Origin: Desulfocapsa sp.
Lineage (GTDB): Bacteria; Desulfobacterota; Desulfobulbia; Desulfobulbales; Desulfocapsaceae
Assembly (NCBI GenBank): GCA_030145625.1
Contig: JAQYVF010000015.1
Location: forward strand, 1-64,000
Length of the DNA: 64,000 nt
Direction: 5' to 3'
Positions 9,815 through 19,594 of the stretch are shown in pieces (the first letter of the stretch is position 1; every line of letters begins with the position of its first letter). A program made the translations under genes and the position numbers. Under the pieces are notes generated by a model. That model worked only from the letters and a program-made list of their open reading frames with translations. It was not told where the DNA came from and searched no databases.

Positions 9815-11076
9815 ATAGTCTCAAGCTGCTTACTCTTGCCCTGGCTTTGCTTGGCAGTCCGCTATTTATTGTTATTGCAGCAGTAGCTCTGTTTTCATTC
9901 CACAGTGTAGACATTGATATCTCGGTGGTCATTATTGAGATGTCGCGCCTGGCGGATACGCCGCTCCTCCTTGCTCTGCCCCTTTTTATCTTTGCCGGTA
10001 CTATCCTCTCTGAGAGTGGAACGCCCAAACGTCTACTCAGGCTGTCCCATCTGTTGCTGGGCTGGCTGCCCGGCGGCCTGGCTGTTGTCTCTTTGCTGGT
10101 CTGCGCTGTTTTTACCGCCTTTACCGGTGCCTCGGGAGTGACCATTTTTGCCCTGGGTGGCCTGCTCTTTCCCGCACTCATCAAGGACCATTACTCCGAA
10201 AAGTTTTCCCTGGGGCTGATTACCTCGTCCGGCAGCCTTGGTCTGCTGTTTCCCCCCAGTCTGCCGCTTATCCTGTATGGTGTCATTGCTGAAGTTCGGA
10301 TTGACCATCTCTTTCTGGCTGGTATCCTGCCGGGTATTTTCATGCTCGTCTTGCTGGTAGCCTATTCCATGTACAAGAGTCCCCGTAAAAGTGAACGTCA
10401 GGAACGGCTGGGTGGCCGGGAAATACTCGCTGGCCTGAAAGAGGCTGCTTGGGAACTGCCTCTGCCTTTTATTGTCCTTGGCGGGATCTATGGCGGTTTT
10501 CTGGTGGCCGGAGAGGCGGCAGCTATTACTGCCCTCTATGTGCTGGTGGTCGAGGTCTTTCTGTACCGGGATATCCACCTGCGGCAACTGCCCGGGCTTA
10601 TGGTAACGTCCATGATGCTCTTTGGCGGTATCCTGGTTATTCTTGCTGCATCCATGGCTGCGACCAACTTTCTGGTGGACCAGGAAGTACCCATGCGGCT
10701 GTTTGAATTTATTCGCCAGTATATCTCCAGCAAGTACACCTTTCTCCTGCTCCTGAATATCTTCCTGCTCATTGTCGGCTCTATGCTCGATATCTTTTCC
10801 GCCCTTGTACTGGTGGTGCCGCTCATAGTCCCCATTGCCAGAGGATATGAGGTGAACCTGATCCACCTTGGTATAATCTTTCTGACCAATCTGCAGATCG
10901 GTTATTGTACGCCGCCGGTGGGGCTTAACCTCTTTTTGGCCAGCTACCGTTTTGAGAGGCCGGTTATCCAGCTCTACAGCGCGACCATGCCTTTTCTTGG
11001 TCTGTTAATGGTCACGCTTGTCATTATCACCTATTTTCCTCTGTTGAGTCTCTTTTTAGTGCGTTTGCTGGGGTGA
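9811..11076 (+). CDS. dctM: TRAP transporter large permease (DctM family)
   Basis: The 421-residue membrane protein has about 11-12 hydrophobic segments. Family features include ALPLFIFAGTILSESG near the N-terminus, FTGASGVTIFALGGLLFPAL, SLGLLFPPSLPLILYG and LQIGYCTPPVGLNLFLA near the end. This subunit forms the transport path of the TRAP complex. The start is GTG at 9811, overlapping dctQ. It is the last gene of the operon, and rtcB starts 57 bases later on the same strand. Confidence 0.9.
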   Translation: MNSLKLLTLALALLGSPLFIVIAAVALFSFHSVDIDISVVIIEMSRLADTPLLLALPLFIFAGTILSESGTPKRLLRLSHLLLGWLPGGLAVVSLLVCAVFTAFTGASGVTIFALGGLLFPALIKDHYSEKFSLGLITSSGSLGLLFPPSLPLILYGVIAEVRIDHLFLAGILPGIFMLVLLVAYSMYKSPRKSERQERLGGREILAGLKEAAWELPLPFIVLGGIYGGFLVAGEAAAITALYVLVVEVFLYRDIHLRQLPGLMVTSMMLFGGILVILAASMAATNFLVDQEVPMRLFEFIRQYISSKYTFLLLLNIFLLIVGSMLDIFSALVLVVPLIVPIARGYEVNLIHLGIIFLTNLQIGYCTPPVGLNLFLASYRFERPVIQLYSATMPFLGLLMVTLVIITYFPLLSLFLVRLLG

Positions 11077-11133
11077 TGGTCAGGCGGGAGGTAGGTAGCT
11101 GAGAGTTGTTGTAGATCCTGTGAGAGGTGTGGA

Positions 11134-12309
11134 ATGCGAAGGACCGTTAAAACAGAAAAAAAACCGATCAAGCTCTGGCTGGAAGATATGGACAGTGGGG
11201 CCATGGAACAGGCAAGAAACCTCGCCAATCTCCCCTTTATCCATAGGCATATCGCCATCATGCCGGATGCCCATCTGGGCTATGGTATGCCCATCGGCGG
11301 TGTCATGGCCACCGATGGAGTGGTCATCCCCAATGCCGTAGGTGTTGATATCGGCTGTGGGATGTGCGCCCAGCAGACCTCACTGCGCTCCTTGAGCAGT
11401 GAGAAATTAAAAGCACTTCTTGTCCATATCAGAAAGACCATTCCCCTGGGGTTTAAGCATCACAAGAAAGGACAGGATCGTCACCTGATGCCGAGGGCGA
11501 AGGGGAATATTCCCATAGAGGATCTGCCGATCGTTTCCCGTCAGTATGAAAGTGGACGCACCCAGCTTGGCACACTGGGCGGGGGGAATCATTTCATTGA
11601 AATCCAGAAGGGCAGTGACGGTTATATCTGGATCATGATTCATTCCGGTAGCAGAAATCTTGGTTATCGAGTGGCCAATTTTTACAATAAACTTGCCGGC
11701 AGGATAAGCGGTCGTTTCGCTGCAACTGTTCCAAAGAACTGGCAGCTCGCCTTTCTCCCAGTGGAGAGTGAAGAGGGCAGGCAGTATCTGCTTGAGATGG
11801 AGTACTGTGTTGATTTTGCCTATGCCAATCGAAAACTGATGATGGAACGAGTAAAAGATGGCTTGCTGATGATTGCGGCCCCGGTTCATTTCGGGCAGTT
11901 TATCAATATTGCCCATAATTATGCCAGTCTTGAGACCCACTTCCACAAGGATGTCCTGGTGCATCGCAAGGGGGCCACCAGGGCAAGGGAGGGCGAAATC
12001 GGTATTATTCCAGGCTCTCAAGGGACGCCTAGCTATCTGGTAAGGGGCAAAGGGAACAAGGAGAGTTTCGAGTCCTGTTCTCACGGGGCAGGGAGGAAAA
12101 TGGGACGCAGGCAGGCCCAGCGCAGTCTGGATCTCCATGTTGAACAAAAGAGACTGGAAGATCAGGGAATACTACATGCCATCCGCAGCAGGCGTGATCT
12201 TGATGAGGCTGCAGGCGCCTATAAAAATATTGATGAGGTAGTGGAAAATCAGCTAGATCTGGTAGAGGTCATTGTCACTCTTAAACCTCTGGCTGTTGTC
12301 AAAGGGTGA
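11134..12309 (+). CDS. rtcB: RtcB family RNA ligase
   Basis: The 391-residue protein carries the RtcB signatures MPDAHLGYGMPIGGVMAT, VGVDIGCGM with the metal-ligand Cys75, GTLGGGNHFIEI, and SHGAGRKMGRRQAQ with the guanylation-site histidine region. RtcB joins 2',3'-cyclic phosphate (3'-phosphate) RNA ends to 5'-OH ends using GTP and manganese, in RNA repair. The length is close to the usual 400 residues. No archease or RtcA/RtcR partner lies nearby. It follows the TRAP operon by 57 bases and may be read through from it. A strong hairpin overlaps its stop codon. Confidence 0.9.
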   Translation: MRRTVKTEKKPIKLWLEDMDSGAMEQARNLANLPFIHRHIAIMPDAHLGYGMPIGGVMATDGVVIPNAVGVDIGCGMCAQQTSLRSLSSEKLKALLVHIRKTIPLGFKHHKKGQDRHLMPRAKGNIPIEDLPIVSRQYESGRTQLGTLGGGNHFIEIQKGSDGYIWIMIHSGSRNLGYRVANFYNKLAGRISGRFAATVPKNWQLAFLPVESEEGRQYLLEMEYCVDFAYANRKLMMERVKDGLLMIAAPVHFGQFINIAHNYASLETHFHKDVLVHRKGATRAREGEIGIIPGSQGTPSYLVRGKGNKESFESCSHGAGRKMGRRQAQRSLDLHVEQKRLEDQGILHAIRSRRDLDEAAGAYKNIDEVVENQLDLVEVIVTLKPLAVVKG

Positions 12310-12327
12310 AGGTGCCTGAGCACCTTC
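12308..12327 (+). terminator. Hairpin at the end of rtcB, possibly bidirectional
   Basis: GAAGGTGC (12308-12315) pairs perfectly with GCACCTTC (12320-12327) around a CTGA loop. There is no long T tract, only CATCTTAAGTTGTTCT downstream. It lies between convergent genes (rtcB and the multiheme cytochrome), so it could serve both. Confidence 0.55.
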
Positions 12328-12484
12328 ATCTTAAGTTGTTCTGTAGATCTTTCTTCGTACAGTCATGGGCCTTAAAGACGGCATTGTCGGGACGGTAATG
12401 ACCGTTCAGGTAAGCGAGGAAAGAGACTCCTGGCATTCGGCGACTATGCCCGGTGGCATTCAGATATCCACGCCTCAACACTTC

Positions 12485-15400
12485 CTATGGGCAATTTCCT
12501 ACACCGGCGTCGGCTTCGCAACGGGCTTGAACGTCTCCGGGTTCCAGAACAAAATCATACACGGCGACATTGTCCAATGCGCCGGTAAACATATGCGTAG
12601 GAGTAGCGAAATCAAGGACACCGCTTTCGGTGACCGCATTCGTCCCTAAGATCGAAATGTCGAGCTGGTTTTCATACTGGCCATTTTTATAGACCTTCAT
12701 GATGTTGTTCGTTCGATCAATGGTCCAGACGAAATGGCCCCAGGTATCGCGCGGAATGCTGCTTGCGTATAGAGATATGCGATGCGCAGCTTCTTCGGTT
12801 CCGTCATTGAGGAAAAGACCCGGCGGAATTGGCGTATCGGTGTCCACCCAGTGGGCGATACCGAAGCCAATGCCATTGTAAGCATCGCCTTTGCCCAGGC
12901 TCCACTTGGGGTTGGTCGTACCGGTTGGGAATTTGAGCCAAACGGAGAGGCTGAAGTCTCCGTTGTGATTATCCAGCATGTTTTCGATTGCGACGTTATT
13001 GTAGTTGTTACCTGCAAATGCGCTGCCGCCGGCAACTCCTGTGGTCCATTGATCAAAGGTCGCAATTCGGACATGATTCCTTCCCGATTCATCTGCTGTG
13101 CTGAATCCACTGCCCTCATTTAACTTCCAGAAACCGAGGTAATCACAGACATTGCCGATGCCATTTCCGTAAAGATCGGCCTGGTTCGGGTTGTACTCAA
13201 ACGGGCAGTTATCGACGCTATCTGTCACTCCATCACTATCAACATCTGCGGACGTGCATTGGCCCAGCTCCATACAACGCTGCAGAATCTCTGTTTGTGT
13301 CAGGGCCTTATTATAGATCGCCACCTCATCAATAGTTCCGGTAAAACCTCCATACCAACCGTGACCCATTTGAATTGGGGCAAACACATCAATCATTGAA
13401 GAATTCAGGCCGGTGTGAACCAGGCGACCATTCAGGTAAATCCGTGGCTGAGTCTCGGTATAGGTGACCACCACATGATTCCATCCTGTCCCCAGCTGCG
13501 GTTGTACCGGGTTCTTTGCAGCAGGGTTGTAGACGGCTACTGGCGGCAGAAAACCGCCGCTGTGTTCGTACACAGAGATTCCGTTAGTTCCTACGGAAAC
13601 TCCGGCACCAGCCTGGGAGCCGCCGATAGCAGTGGTGACAAACACATACTTCTGACCGCTCATACCAGCGGTCCCGGAGATAGCTTCGGTGTCAATTTGA
13701 TGCGTTGTGGTCGCCTTGACCATCGCTTCCATGGTGAAAGTATTGAGAGGAACTTCGTTAGCGTAGTTCCAAGACATCTCATCATTAGTACCATCGAAAT
13801 ACAGACCCTGACCGGAAAAGCCAGTGGTCCAGATGGCGCCATTAATTATTGAGCCGTCGTTGTCTTCTTCTGAATCTGAGGCAACGCTACCGGTACCTTC
13901 CTCAAACTCAAACTTAGTGATCAAGCTACTCGTCGTAAACGAGGTGATTTCGGAGTGAATTGACCAGTTCCCAGCGCTATCCTGAGAACGTGTCCTCCAA
14001 TAATAACGACTGTTTGCATCCAGTTGAACAGGAACGACATGGCTGGTTGACCCTGGAATACTAGTGCTATTGTACACCATTCCAGACCAGAACCCTGTTC
14101 CATCGGAAGTGCTCACTTGCCATATGCTGTTTTGAGGGGTGTCGCTTATGTCGTCATCGTCAGAAAAGGGTGCAGCTTCGAGTGTCAGTCGACGATCTAC
14201 ATTCATAGCGCCTTGTGCCGGCGTTAAATTTACCGGCTGATTTGGCATAGCATCGCTACTTAAAGTGAAGCTGGTGTCAGCTGAATATTCTGACCATATT
14301 GCATGATTGTCTTGATAGCGAACCTTCCAATAGTAAGTGGTTCCGGGAGTCCAGGAAATGGGAGGGACAAGAGTCGTGGTTGCTGCTGCAACGCCGCTGT
14401 CATAGAGCTGGTTGTATCCGAAGTCTTCTCCGTTAGCAGAGCTGAACAGCCACTGGCTGGCTTGGTGAGTATCAATTCCGTCCGTGTCGGAGAAAACAGA
14501 TGCGGTAACAATCAGTGGCTGCAGGAGGTCGGTTGCTCCATCTGCTGGAGTATCATTAATCGGAGTGTTTGGACGAGTAGGATTCGGGGGAGGTGGCTCG
14601 TCCCGGTAGTATTTTAAAGGGCCGGCCATATGGCACCAAGCACACGACATGTTTGCATCCGGTCCCCATAGGCCATAATCACCATTTGCATCCGTGCCTG
14701 TGCGAATATCCAATTTGCTCTTGGTCATCCTGACCGTGGGGGTACTGTTGTTGCTAATTAAGGAATCACCGTGCGGGTTGTGGCAGGTCATGCAACTAGC
14801 CTCAGAGTCACTGGTTCCGTCACCATCTGAATCCCAGAGGTTAGTGCCCACAACCTTATTTATATCAACTAGGTGATCCCAGTGGATATTGGTTGGATTA
14901 TTCCCGTAGCCAGCATCCTTTTCATTTCTGAAACCGGTAAGGATGGGAGCTGTGTTGTCGAAAGGATTGGTGGTACAATCAGAAACGCCCTTGCTCCTGG
15001 AGTCTTGAAGCAAGTTTGCTTCACTATGGCAAGAAAAGCAAAGTAGATAATCTGTAGTAGTATAATTACAGTCATCCTCAGGCCTTGGAGTTTTAAGTGG
15101 ATCTGCGCCGTTTATATTGATGAGTCTGAAACCCTGTTTATAGTTTGAGGCGACATCATCGTAAGTCTTTTTACCGTCAAAGTTGTGGCTCATGCTCAGC
15201 CCGTGACACCCATCACATTCAGTGAAAAAGGCGCCATGGCCCGATTGATAGTAGCCGTTATTAATGTTGTCACCGGCCACATCCGGTGCCTGTCTGCTGA
15301 TCAGAGAGGTTCCAGAATCATGGCAGCTGACACACCATTGCTCTTTCCCTGCGGCCAGTGCGTTACCGGAATAGACGCCGTTCGTCCAGTTGCTCTTAGC

Positions 15401-16348
15401 ACCGAACGCGACGTCTCCAACGCCGTCGAAAGGACCATCCGGGCTGTGACAAGAGTCACAGACATCGGTCTCAGCGAGGGAGAATTTGCCGTCGCCGTCG
15501 CCATCGGTCCCTGACAGAAAATAAGGATAATTGTTGATATCATGGCAGATAATGCAGCTAATGTTCGGTCCTTTTAGGTCGTCAGTATCATTCTCTGTGT
15601 GGGTGGAATGACTTTGGGTGCTTCCTGACCCCTCACTGAATTCTCCAGTGCTATACTCATACCCGACATCGTGACCATGGCAGGTAATACACTCTCCCCC
15701 CCCGCTTCCACCACCATGAATGAACCCAGCGGTATGGTTGTGACAAGTTATACAGTTTGTTCCATTTCTGCCACCATGGTTCTGATCAATCCCAGTACCA
15801 TTATTACGAAAATATTTGGTCTTGGTATGACAGACCTCACAGATACCGTTATAGACGCTGTCGCCGTCGGCAAAGGATTTCGGCCCAGTGGAACCGAGAA
15901 ATATGACTGATTTATTACCCGATTTTGCGGGAACCGTCCCTGTAATATTGTCGAGCGTAATATTCCCCCGGATCAATTGCCCATAGCTACTGCCGTATAC
16001 GTTATTCTGTTCCTGCGTATGTTGATTATGACAGACCCAACATTCAACTGCCCAGTTGCCGTATTCATCGCCTCCCTGCAAACTGGAATGGGTTTTTACA
16101 TAGGGGGCAATAATGTCATTATGACAGCTCCAACAGAGATTGTTAAACAGGGTGTCATCTATATCCTGGGCAACATGGCCCATGGGTGGAATAAGCTTGG
16201 ACTCGGTCGAGGTCATATCATGACAGGAGAAACAACCGATACTTTTGCTCGCGTTATGCGGGGCATCAAGGCCAGCGCCAGCCTGGCAGACCATGCCGAA
16301 AATACATACCAACACGAACAGGCAATGAACCAAATGTATCCTCTTCAT
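12485..16348 (-). CDS. Secreted 13-heme c-type cytochrome with LamG domains
   Basis: From the ATG at 16348 (MKRIHLVHC, followed by a good signal peptide) the protein has 1287 residues. The N-terminal half contains 13 CxxCH heme motifs, from CFSCH near residue 40 to CAWCH near residue 580. The heme region is rich in CHNPHG-type and GGRNGTNC-type sequences. Two fibronectin-III-like segments (NTPINDTPADGATDL and NQPVNLTPAQGAMNV) follow, then two LamG/concanavalin-like modules (FEFEEGTGS, LNEGSGF). A thrombospondin type-3-like calcium repeat (DVDSDGVTDSVDNCPFEYNP) separates the LamG modules. This is an outer-surface electron-carrier architecture with carbohydrate- or surface-binding modules. An ATG 22 codons upstream (16414) is less likely because it would precede the signal peptide by a charged extension. 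Confidence 0.85.
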   Translation of the reverse strand: MKRIHLVHCLFVLVCIFGMVCQAGAGLDAPHNASKSIGCFSCHDMTSTESKLIPPMGHVAQDIDDTLFNNLCWSCHNDIIAPYVKTHSSLQGGDEYGNWAVECWVCHNQHTQEQNNVYGSSYGQLIRGNITLDNITGTVPAKSGNKSVIFLGSTGPKSFADGDSVYNGICEVCHTKTKYFRNNGTGIDQNHGGRNGTNCITCHNHTAGFIHGGGSGGGECITCHGHDVGYEYSTGEFSEGSGSTQSHSTHTENDTDDLKGPNISCIICHDINNYPYFLSGTDGDGDGKFSLAETDVCDSCHSPDGPFDGVGDVAFGAKSNWTNGVYSGNALAAGKEQWCVSCHDSGTSLISRQAPDVAGDNINNGYYQSGHGAFFTECDGCHGLSMSHNFDGKKTYDDVASNYKQGFRLININGADPLKTPRPEDDCNYTTTDYLLCFSCHSEANLLQDSRSKGVSDCTTNPFDNTAPILTGFRNEKDAGYGNNPTNIHWDHLVDINKVVGTNLWDSDGDGTSDSEASCMTCHNPHGDSLISNNSTPTVRMTKSKLDIRTGTDANGDYGLWGPDANMSCAWCHMAGPLKYYRDEPPPPNPTRPNTPINDTPADGATDLLQPLIVTASVFSDTDGIDTHQASQWLFSSANGEDFGYNQLYDSGVAAATTTLVPPISWTPGTTYYWKVRYQDNHAIWSEYSADTSFTLSSDAMPNQPVNLTPAQGAMNVDRRLTLEAAPFSDDDDISDTPQNSIWQVSTSDGTGFWSGMVYNSTSIPGSTSHVVPVQLDANSRYYWRTRSQDSAGNWSIHSEITSFTTSSLITKFEFEEGTGSVASDSEEDNDGSIINGAIWTTGFSGQGLYFDGTNDEMSWNYANEVPLNTFTMEAMVKATTTHQIDTEAISGTAGMSGQKYVFVTTAIGGSQAGAGVSVGTNGISVYEHSGGFLPPVAVYNPAAKNPVQPQLGTGWNHVVVTYTETQPRIYLNGRLVHTGLNSSMIDVFAPIQMGHGWYGGFTGTIDEVAIYNKALTQTEILQRCMELGQCTSADVDSDGVTDSVDNCPFEYNPNQADLYGNGIGNVCDYLGFWKLNEGSGFSTADESGRNHVRIATFDQWTTGVAGGSAFAGNNYNNVAIENMLDNHNGDFSLSVWLKFPTGTTNPKWSLGKGDAYNGIGFGIAHWVDTDTPIPPGLFLNDGTEEAAHRISLYASSIPRDTWGHFVWTIDRTNNIMKVYKNGQYENQLDISILGTNAVTESGVLDFATPTHMFTGALDNVAVYDFVLEPGDVQARCEADAGVGNCP

Positions 16349-16445
16349 AATACGATGTATCCTCCGCTTCACAGGAGTGATGGCTTGTCCATCCAAATCC
16401 CCCCCCGCATACATTCTTATTTTTTTTTATTCCGTTGCTGATCGT

Positions 16446-16470
16446 AAAAAGAGGAGCCACTCATGGGCTC
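16446..16470 (-). terminator. Rho-independent terminator downstream of the NHL/BACON gene
   Basis: On the minus strand GAGCC and GGCTC pair (16466-16470 with 16454-16458; the minus-strand sequence is GAGCCCATGAGTGGCTC). They are followed by CTC and a run of five T (16446-16450). It lies 200 bases after the stop of the 16670-19180 gene and just before the cytochrome gene, so the two large minus-strand genes are probably separate transcription units. Confidence 0.5.
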
Positions 16471-16669
16471 TCGTCTGTGCTCACAGTCTTTCACTTTGGT
16501 ATTCCTGGCCATATGTTGTTGTCATTCCCATCCAATACCCGGAACTGGGGCGGAGCTGAACAGCCATGTACCAGTATCGTCTGGAACCATCACTGCTTTA
16601 TATTCGTGCAGTCAGGACATTGAACATACTGAAGACCTAACTGAACGAAGATGACGTGCTGCTGAACCG

Positions 16670-19180
16670 TTACCTGACTTCTTTCTGTTCCCTGACATGA
16701 TTGTTGAAAATGTTGTTCAAAATCAGATTCCAGGGAAAGCCCTTGCCCCTGCCGTACACAACAGTACCGTCATCACCTACTGCAAAGACTGTGCCCCTGG
16801 CACTGATCCAGACATCGTGCAGATTGCCGGCAGACAACAAAGCCGCAGTATGCCAAGCGCTGCCGTTGTAATAGAGAACCGTGCCCTTTGCACCAACCGC
16901 AAAAACATTGCTCCTGTCCGTACCCCAGACACCTGCAAGGTTTTCCTTGGTTCCAGACTCCATTGTACTCCAGGTGCTACCGTCATAATGAACAATGACC
17001 CCATTCCCACCCACAGCAAAGACATCATTAGCGCTGCTTCCCCAGACACTGTTCAATAGCTGTTGCGTACCTGAATCCATCGGGCTCCAGCTTTTGCCGT
17101 CAAAGTGGAGCACAACCCCAGATTCACCCGCAGCAAAAATATCCTTCTCGGAACTTCCCCAGAGGCTACGCAAGGCAACCCCGGTTGCCGAACTGCTGGA
17201 CAGACCATTGGCTAAAACCAGTCCAGAGGCGCTCACCGCTGCGACCTCACTACCACCGCCCCAGACGTCCTGCAGTGTAGCCGCGGTAACAGCACCAGCG
17301 ATAGAGGACCAGCGCTTGCCATCAAAGTGAAGGACAAGACCATTATCACCCACCGCATAGATATCTGTATCGGAACTCCCCCATATTGAATACAGGTTTC
17401 CTGTGCTGATACTGCTGTCCATAACACTCCATTGCTTACCGTCAGAGTGGAGGATTGAACCGTTGTTACCAACGACAAACACGTTCCGGGATACGCTGCC
17501 CCATACACCGTTCAGAGAAGTACCAGTCAGGACATTGCTGACCTCCCAGGTCCACTTATCCTTGGCGGACGAACTGCCACCGGAGCCGGGATCAACAGGA
17601 GGTTCTATAGGGGGTGGGCTGACGGGATCACTGACATTGAGGACAACATCAATCCCAATCGGAACAGGGGGGGCATCCTTTCTTATAAACGTAATCCTGC
17701 CAGTATGGGTTCCGACCGCGAGACCACTGCCATCAACATCCACACGGAGACTGTCTGGAGTTATCCCGGTCGTCTTGCTCAGTGCCAGCCATGGTCTATC
17801 GCTGGAGGCATGCCAAGAAAGGAGGCCATCACCAGTATTGTTTATAATCAGTTCCTGGCCAGGAGCCGCTGTACCGGTCTCCACATCAAAAAACAATCTG
17901 TCAGGAGAAATACTCAAGGGATTGGACAAAATGGTCAAGGTTAGCGGTATCCTCTCACTTACTCCAGTATCATTGGCAAGGATAATGCTGCTCTCATATT
18001 TGCCTGTTGCAAGCCCGTCAAGGGTTACCGAAACATCCTGGGAAAATATGGCAGAGGGCTCTAGTGTACCCGAGTTTATGGGGAGGATGGCCCATGGACT
18101 TTCGAGGGCAGCAGAGGCGCTCCAACGGAAGGTTGTTAGTCCATCGTTATGAATGGTCAGACTTTGCGGAGGAGGATTGCCGCCAACAATGGCGCTAAAG
18201 GAAAATTCTGCCGGGACTGCGGTCATTACGGAATACTGATCAATACCGTAAACTTCTACCTTATGGGCCAGAGAGGCAATATAGAGACGGTTGCTGCTCC
18301 CTATCGTTATCCCAAGCGGGGTTCTGAGGGGAGTTTCCAGGCTATCCACCTGCCCGAGGAAAACACCCTGATTGTCATAGACCATCACCTTCTGCAAGCG
18401 GGAATCGCTCACATATACCCGGCTTGCAGCATCAACCGTCACCTGAATAGGCACAACCAGTTCCCCGGCGGCCATATTGTAACCGAACATGCTGTAAGCA
18501 CGTTGAACAGAACCACTCATGTCAAAAAACTGGAGGCGAGCACCATCGATCATGGCCATGGACCAAGCGTCATACACCTGCTGGTGATCGAGAATCACCA
18601 ATTCATTGGTAACAGTATCTATGGCGATAGAAACGGGGTGATTTAACTGACCGGCACCATTCCCAGGAGTACCAACCATGGAAAGGAGTTCACCGTTCGT
18701 GTTGTAGATGCGGACGGCGTTATTCTCCTTATCGACAACATAGATGTTTCCGACACCGTCAATGGCAATATCCGTGGGTAGGCCAAACTCTCCGTCGCCT
18801 TTGCCAAGCTTGAACAAGGGAACAAAAGAACTGTCAAAAACCGCCACATTCCCTTTGTCGGCGTTGCCGACAAAAATGCGCCCGCCTGCATCTACTGCGA
18901 GGCTGACAGGTTTATCAAGACCGCTGAAGGAGGAGATAAAATGACCGCTCTGACTAAAGACCTTAACCAGATTGGCGGAGCACTCGGCAACATAGAGATG
19001 TCCCGCACCATCAAGGGCCAGAGCTGTCGGTGTCTGTACCTGGTCAGATATGGGGGGGAGGCGAACAAAGGTGGGCAGGATGGAGGCAAAAACAAGAGAG
19101 AAGTTACACACTGAAGAGATCAGCAAGGTGATACCTAGAACAACAGTGAAATATTTTCCCTGATGCAATGAACTGGTCAT
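16670..19180 (-). CDS. Secreted NHL-propeller, BACON and WG/BNR-like repeat protein
   Basis: The 836-residue product has a signal peptide (to about VFASI). An NHL-type beta-propeller (about residues 40-310) follows, with repeats such as PTALALDGAGHLYVAE, PVSLAVDAGGRIFVGN and PTDIAIDGVGNIYVVD. Two BACON/immunoglobulin-like domains come next (about 320-520, with IHNDGLTTFRWSAS and INNTGDGLLSWHAS). A linker rich in Pro, Gly and Ser leads to about six repeats of the form GVWGSxxxxVFVVGxxGxxxHxDGxxWS. No enzymatic motif is seen. It is probably a surface or extracellular binding protein. Its neighbour is the secreted multiheme cytochrome, and both may act outside the cell. Confidence 0.8.
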   Translation of the reverse strand: MTSSLHQGKYFTVVLGITLLISSVCNFSLVFASILPTFVRLPPISDQVQTPTALALDGAGHLYVAECSANLVKVFSQSGHFISSFSGLDKPVSLAVDAGGRIFVGNADKGNVAVFDSSFVPLFKLGKGDGEFGLPTDIAIDGVGNIYVVDKENNAVRIYNTNGELLSMVGTPGNGAGQLNHPVSIAIDTVTNELVILDHQQVYDAWSMAMIDGARLQFFDMSGSVQRAYSMFGYNMAAGELVVPIQVTVDAASRVYVSDSRLQKVMVYDNQGVFLGQVDSLETPLRTPLGITIGSSNRLYIASLAHKVEVYGIDQYSVMTAVPAEFSFSAIVGGNPPPQSLTIHNDGLTTFRWSASAALESPWAILPINSGTLEPSAIFSQDVSVTLDGLATGKYESSIILANDTGVSERIPLTLTILSNPLSISPDRLFFDVETGTAAPGQELIINNTGDGLLSWHASSDRPWLALSKTTGITPDSLRVDVDGSGLAVGTHTGRITFIRKDAPPVPIGIDVVLNVSDPVSPPPIEPPVDPGSGGSSSAKDKWTWEVSNVLTGTSLNGVWGSVSRNVFVVGNNGSILHSDGKQWSVMDSSISTGNLYSIWGSSDTDIYAVGDNGLVLHFDGKRWSSIAGAVTAATLQDVWGGGSEVAAVSASGLVLANGLSSSSATGVALRSLWGSSEKDIFAAGESGVVLHFDGKSWSPMDSGTQQLLNSVWGSSANDVFAVGGNGVIVHYDGSTWSTMESGTKENLAGVWGTDRSNVFAVGAKGTVLYYNGSAWHTAALLSAGNLHDVWISARGTVFAVGDDGTVVYGRGKGFPWNLILNNIFNNHVREQKEVR

Positions 19181-19236
19181 TATCCCCCCCCAAAGAATCC
19201 ATTTTGATGAGTTGAGTATACAGAGAATATTCTTTA

Positions 19237-19425
19237 GGGTACCTTGGAAAATTAGAATTTTCGGTCAAAATCGAGGCATGAGAAAAATTTTACCGCAGGT
19301 GCCCTACAAGAAATTCCCTAACTACGGGTGCAAGTGCCCTTGGGGTGCATATAATTGATATTACAAGGATAAAATTTTTCTCATAACGAAGAGTTTGGGC
19401 GAAAAGGCAATTTTGCAAGGTGGCC
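19237..19425 (+). mobile_element. 189-bp MITE-like element, copy 3, with 4-bp target duplication
   Basis: This copy has the same length and ends as those at 6483 and 94. TTTA is present on both sides (19233-19236 and 19426-19429), an apparent 4-bp target duplication. It lies upstream of the NHL/BACON gene and could carry its promoter or interrupt it. No coding capacity. Confidence 0.85.
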
Positions 19426-19594
19426 TTTAGTGTATGCCTCCACTTTCATCTGATAGAATTGAGTATCTCAGAAAGTGTGACATTGCACAACACTTTTTGC
19501 GAACCATACTCATTTAAGATGGATTCCTGACAGCTCTATGCCCCATACAGGGCGCAGCCCTCCCCAAATTAGTACTCACAGCGCCCAGCCGCTT

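Noticed and set aside
10033-10866. 277-residue minus-strand ORF opposite dctM
   Set aside because: It is the antisense of a clear membrane permease gene, has no ribosome site and reads as low-complexity shadow sequence.
11407-12147. 246-residue minus-strand ORF opposite rtcB
   Set aside because: It is antisense to a complete RtcB gene and has no supporting feature.
12782-13123. Plus-strand ORFs opposite the multiheme cytochrome
   Set aside because: They are shadows of the LamG-encoding region with no independent signals.
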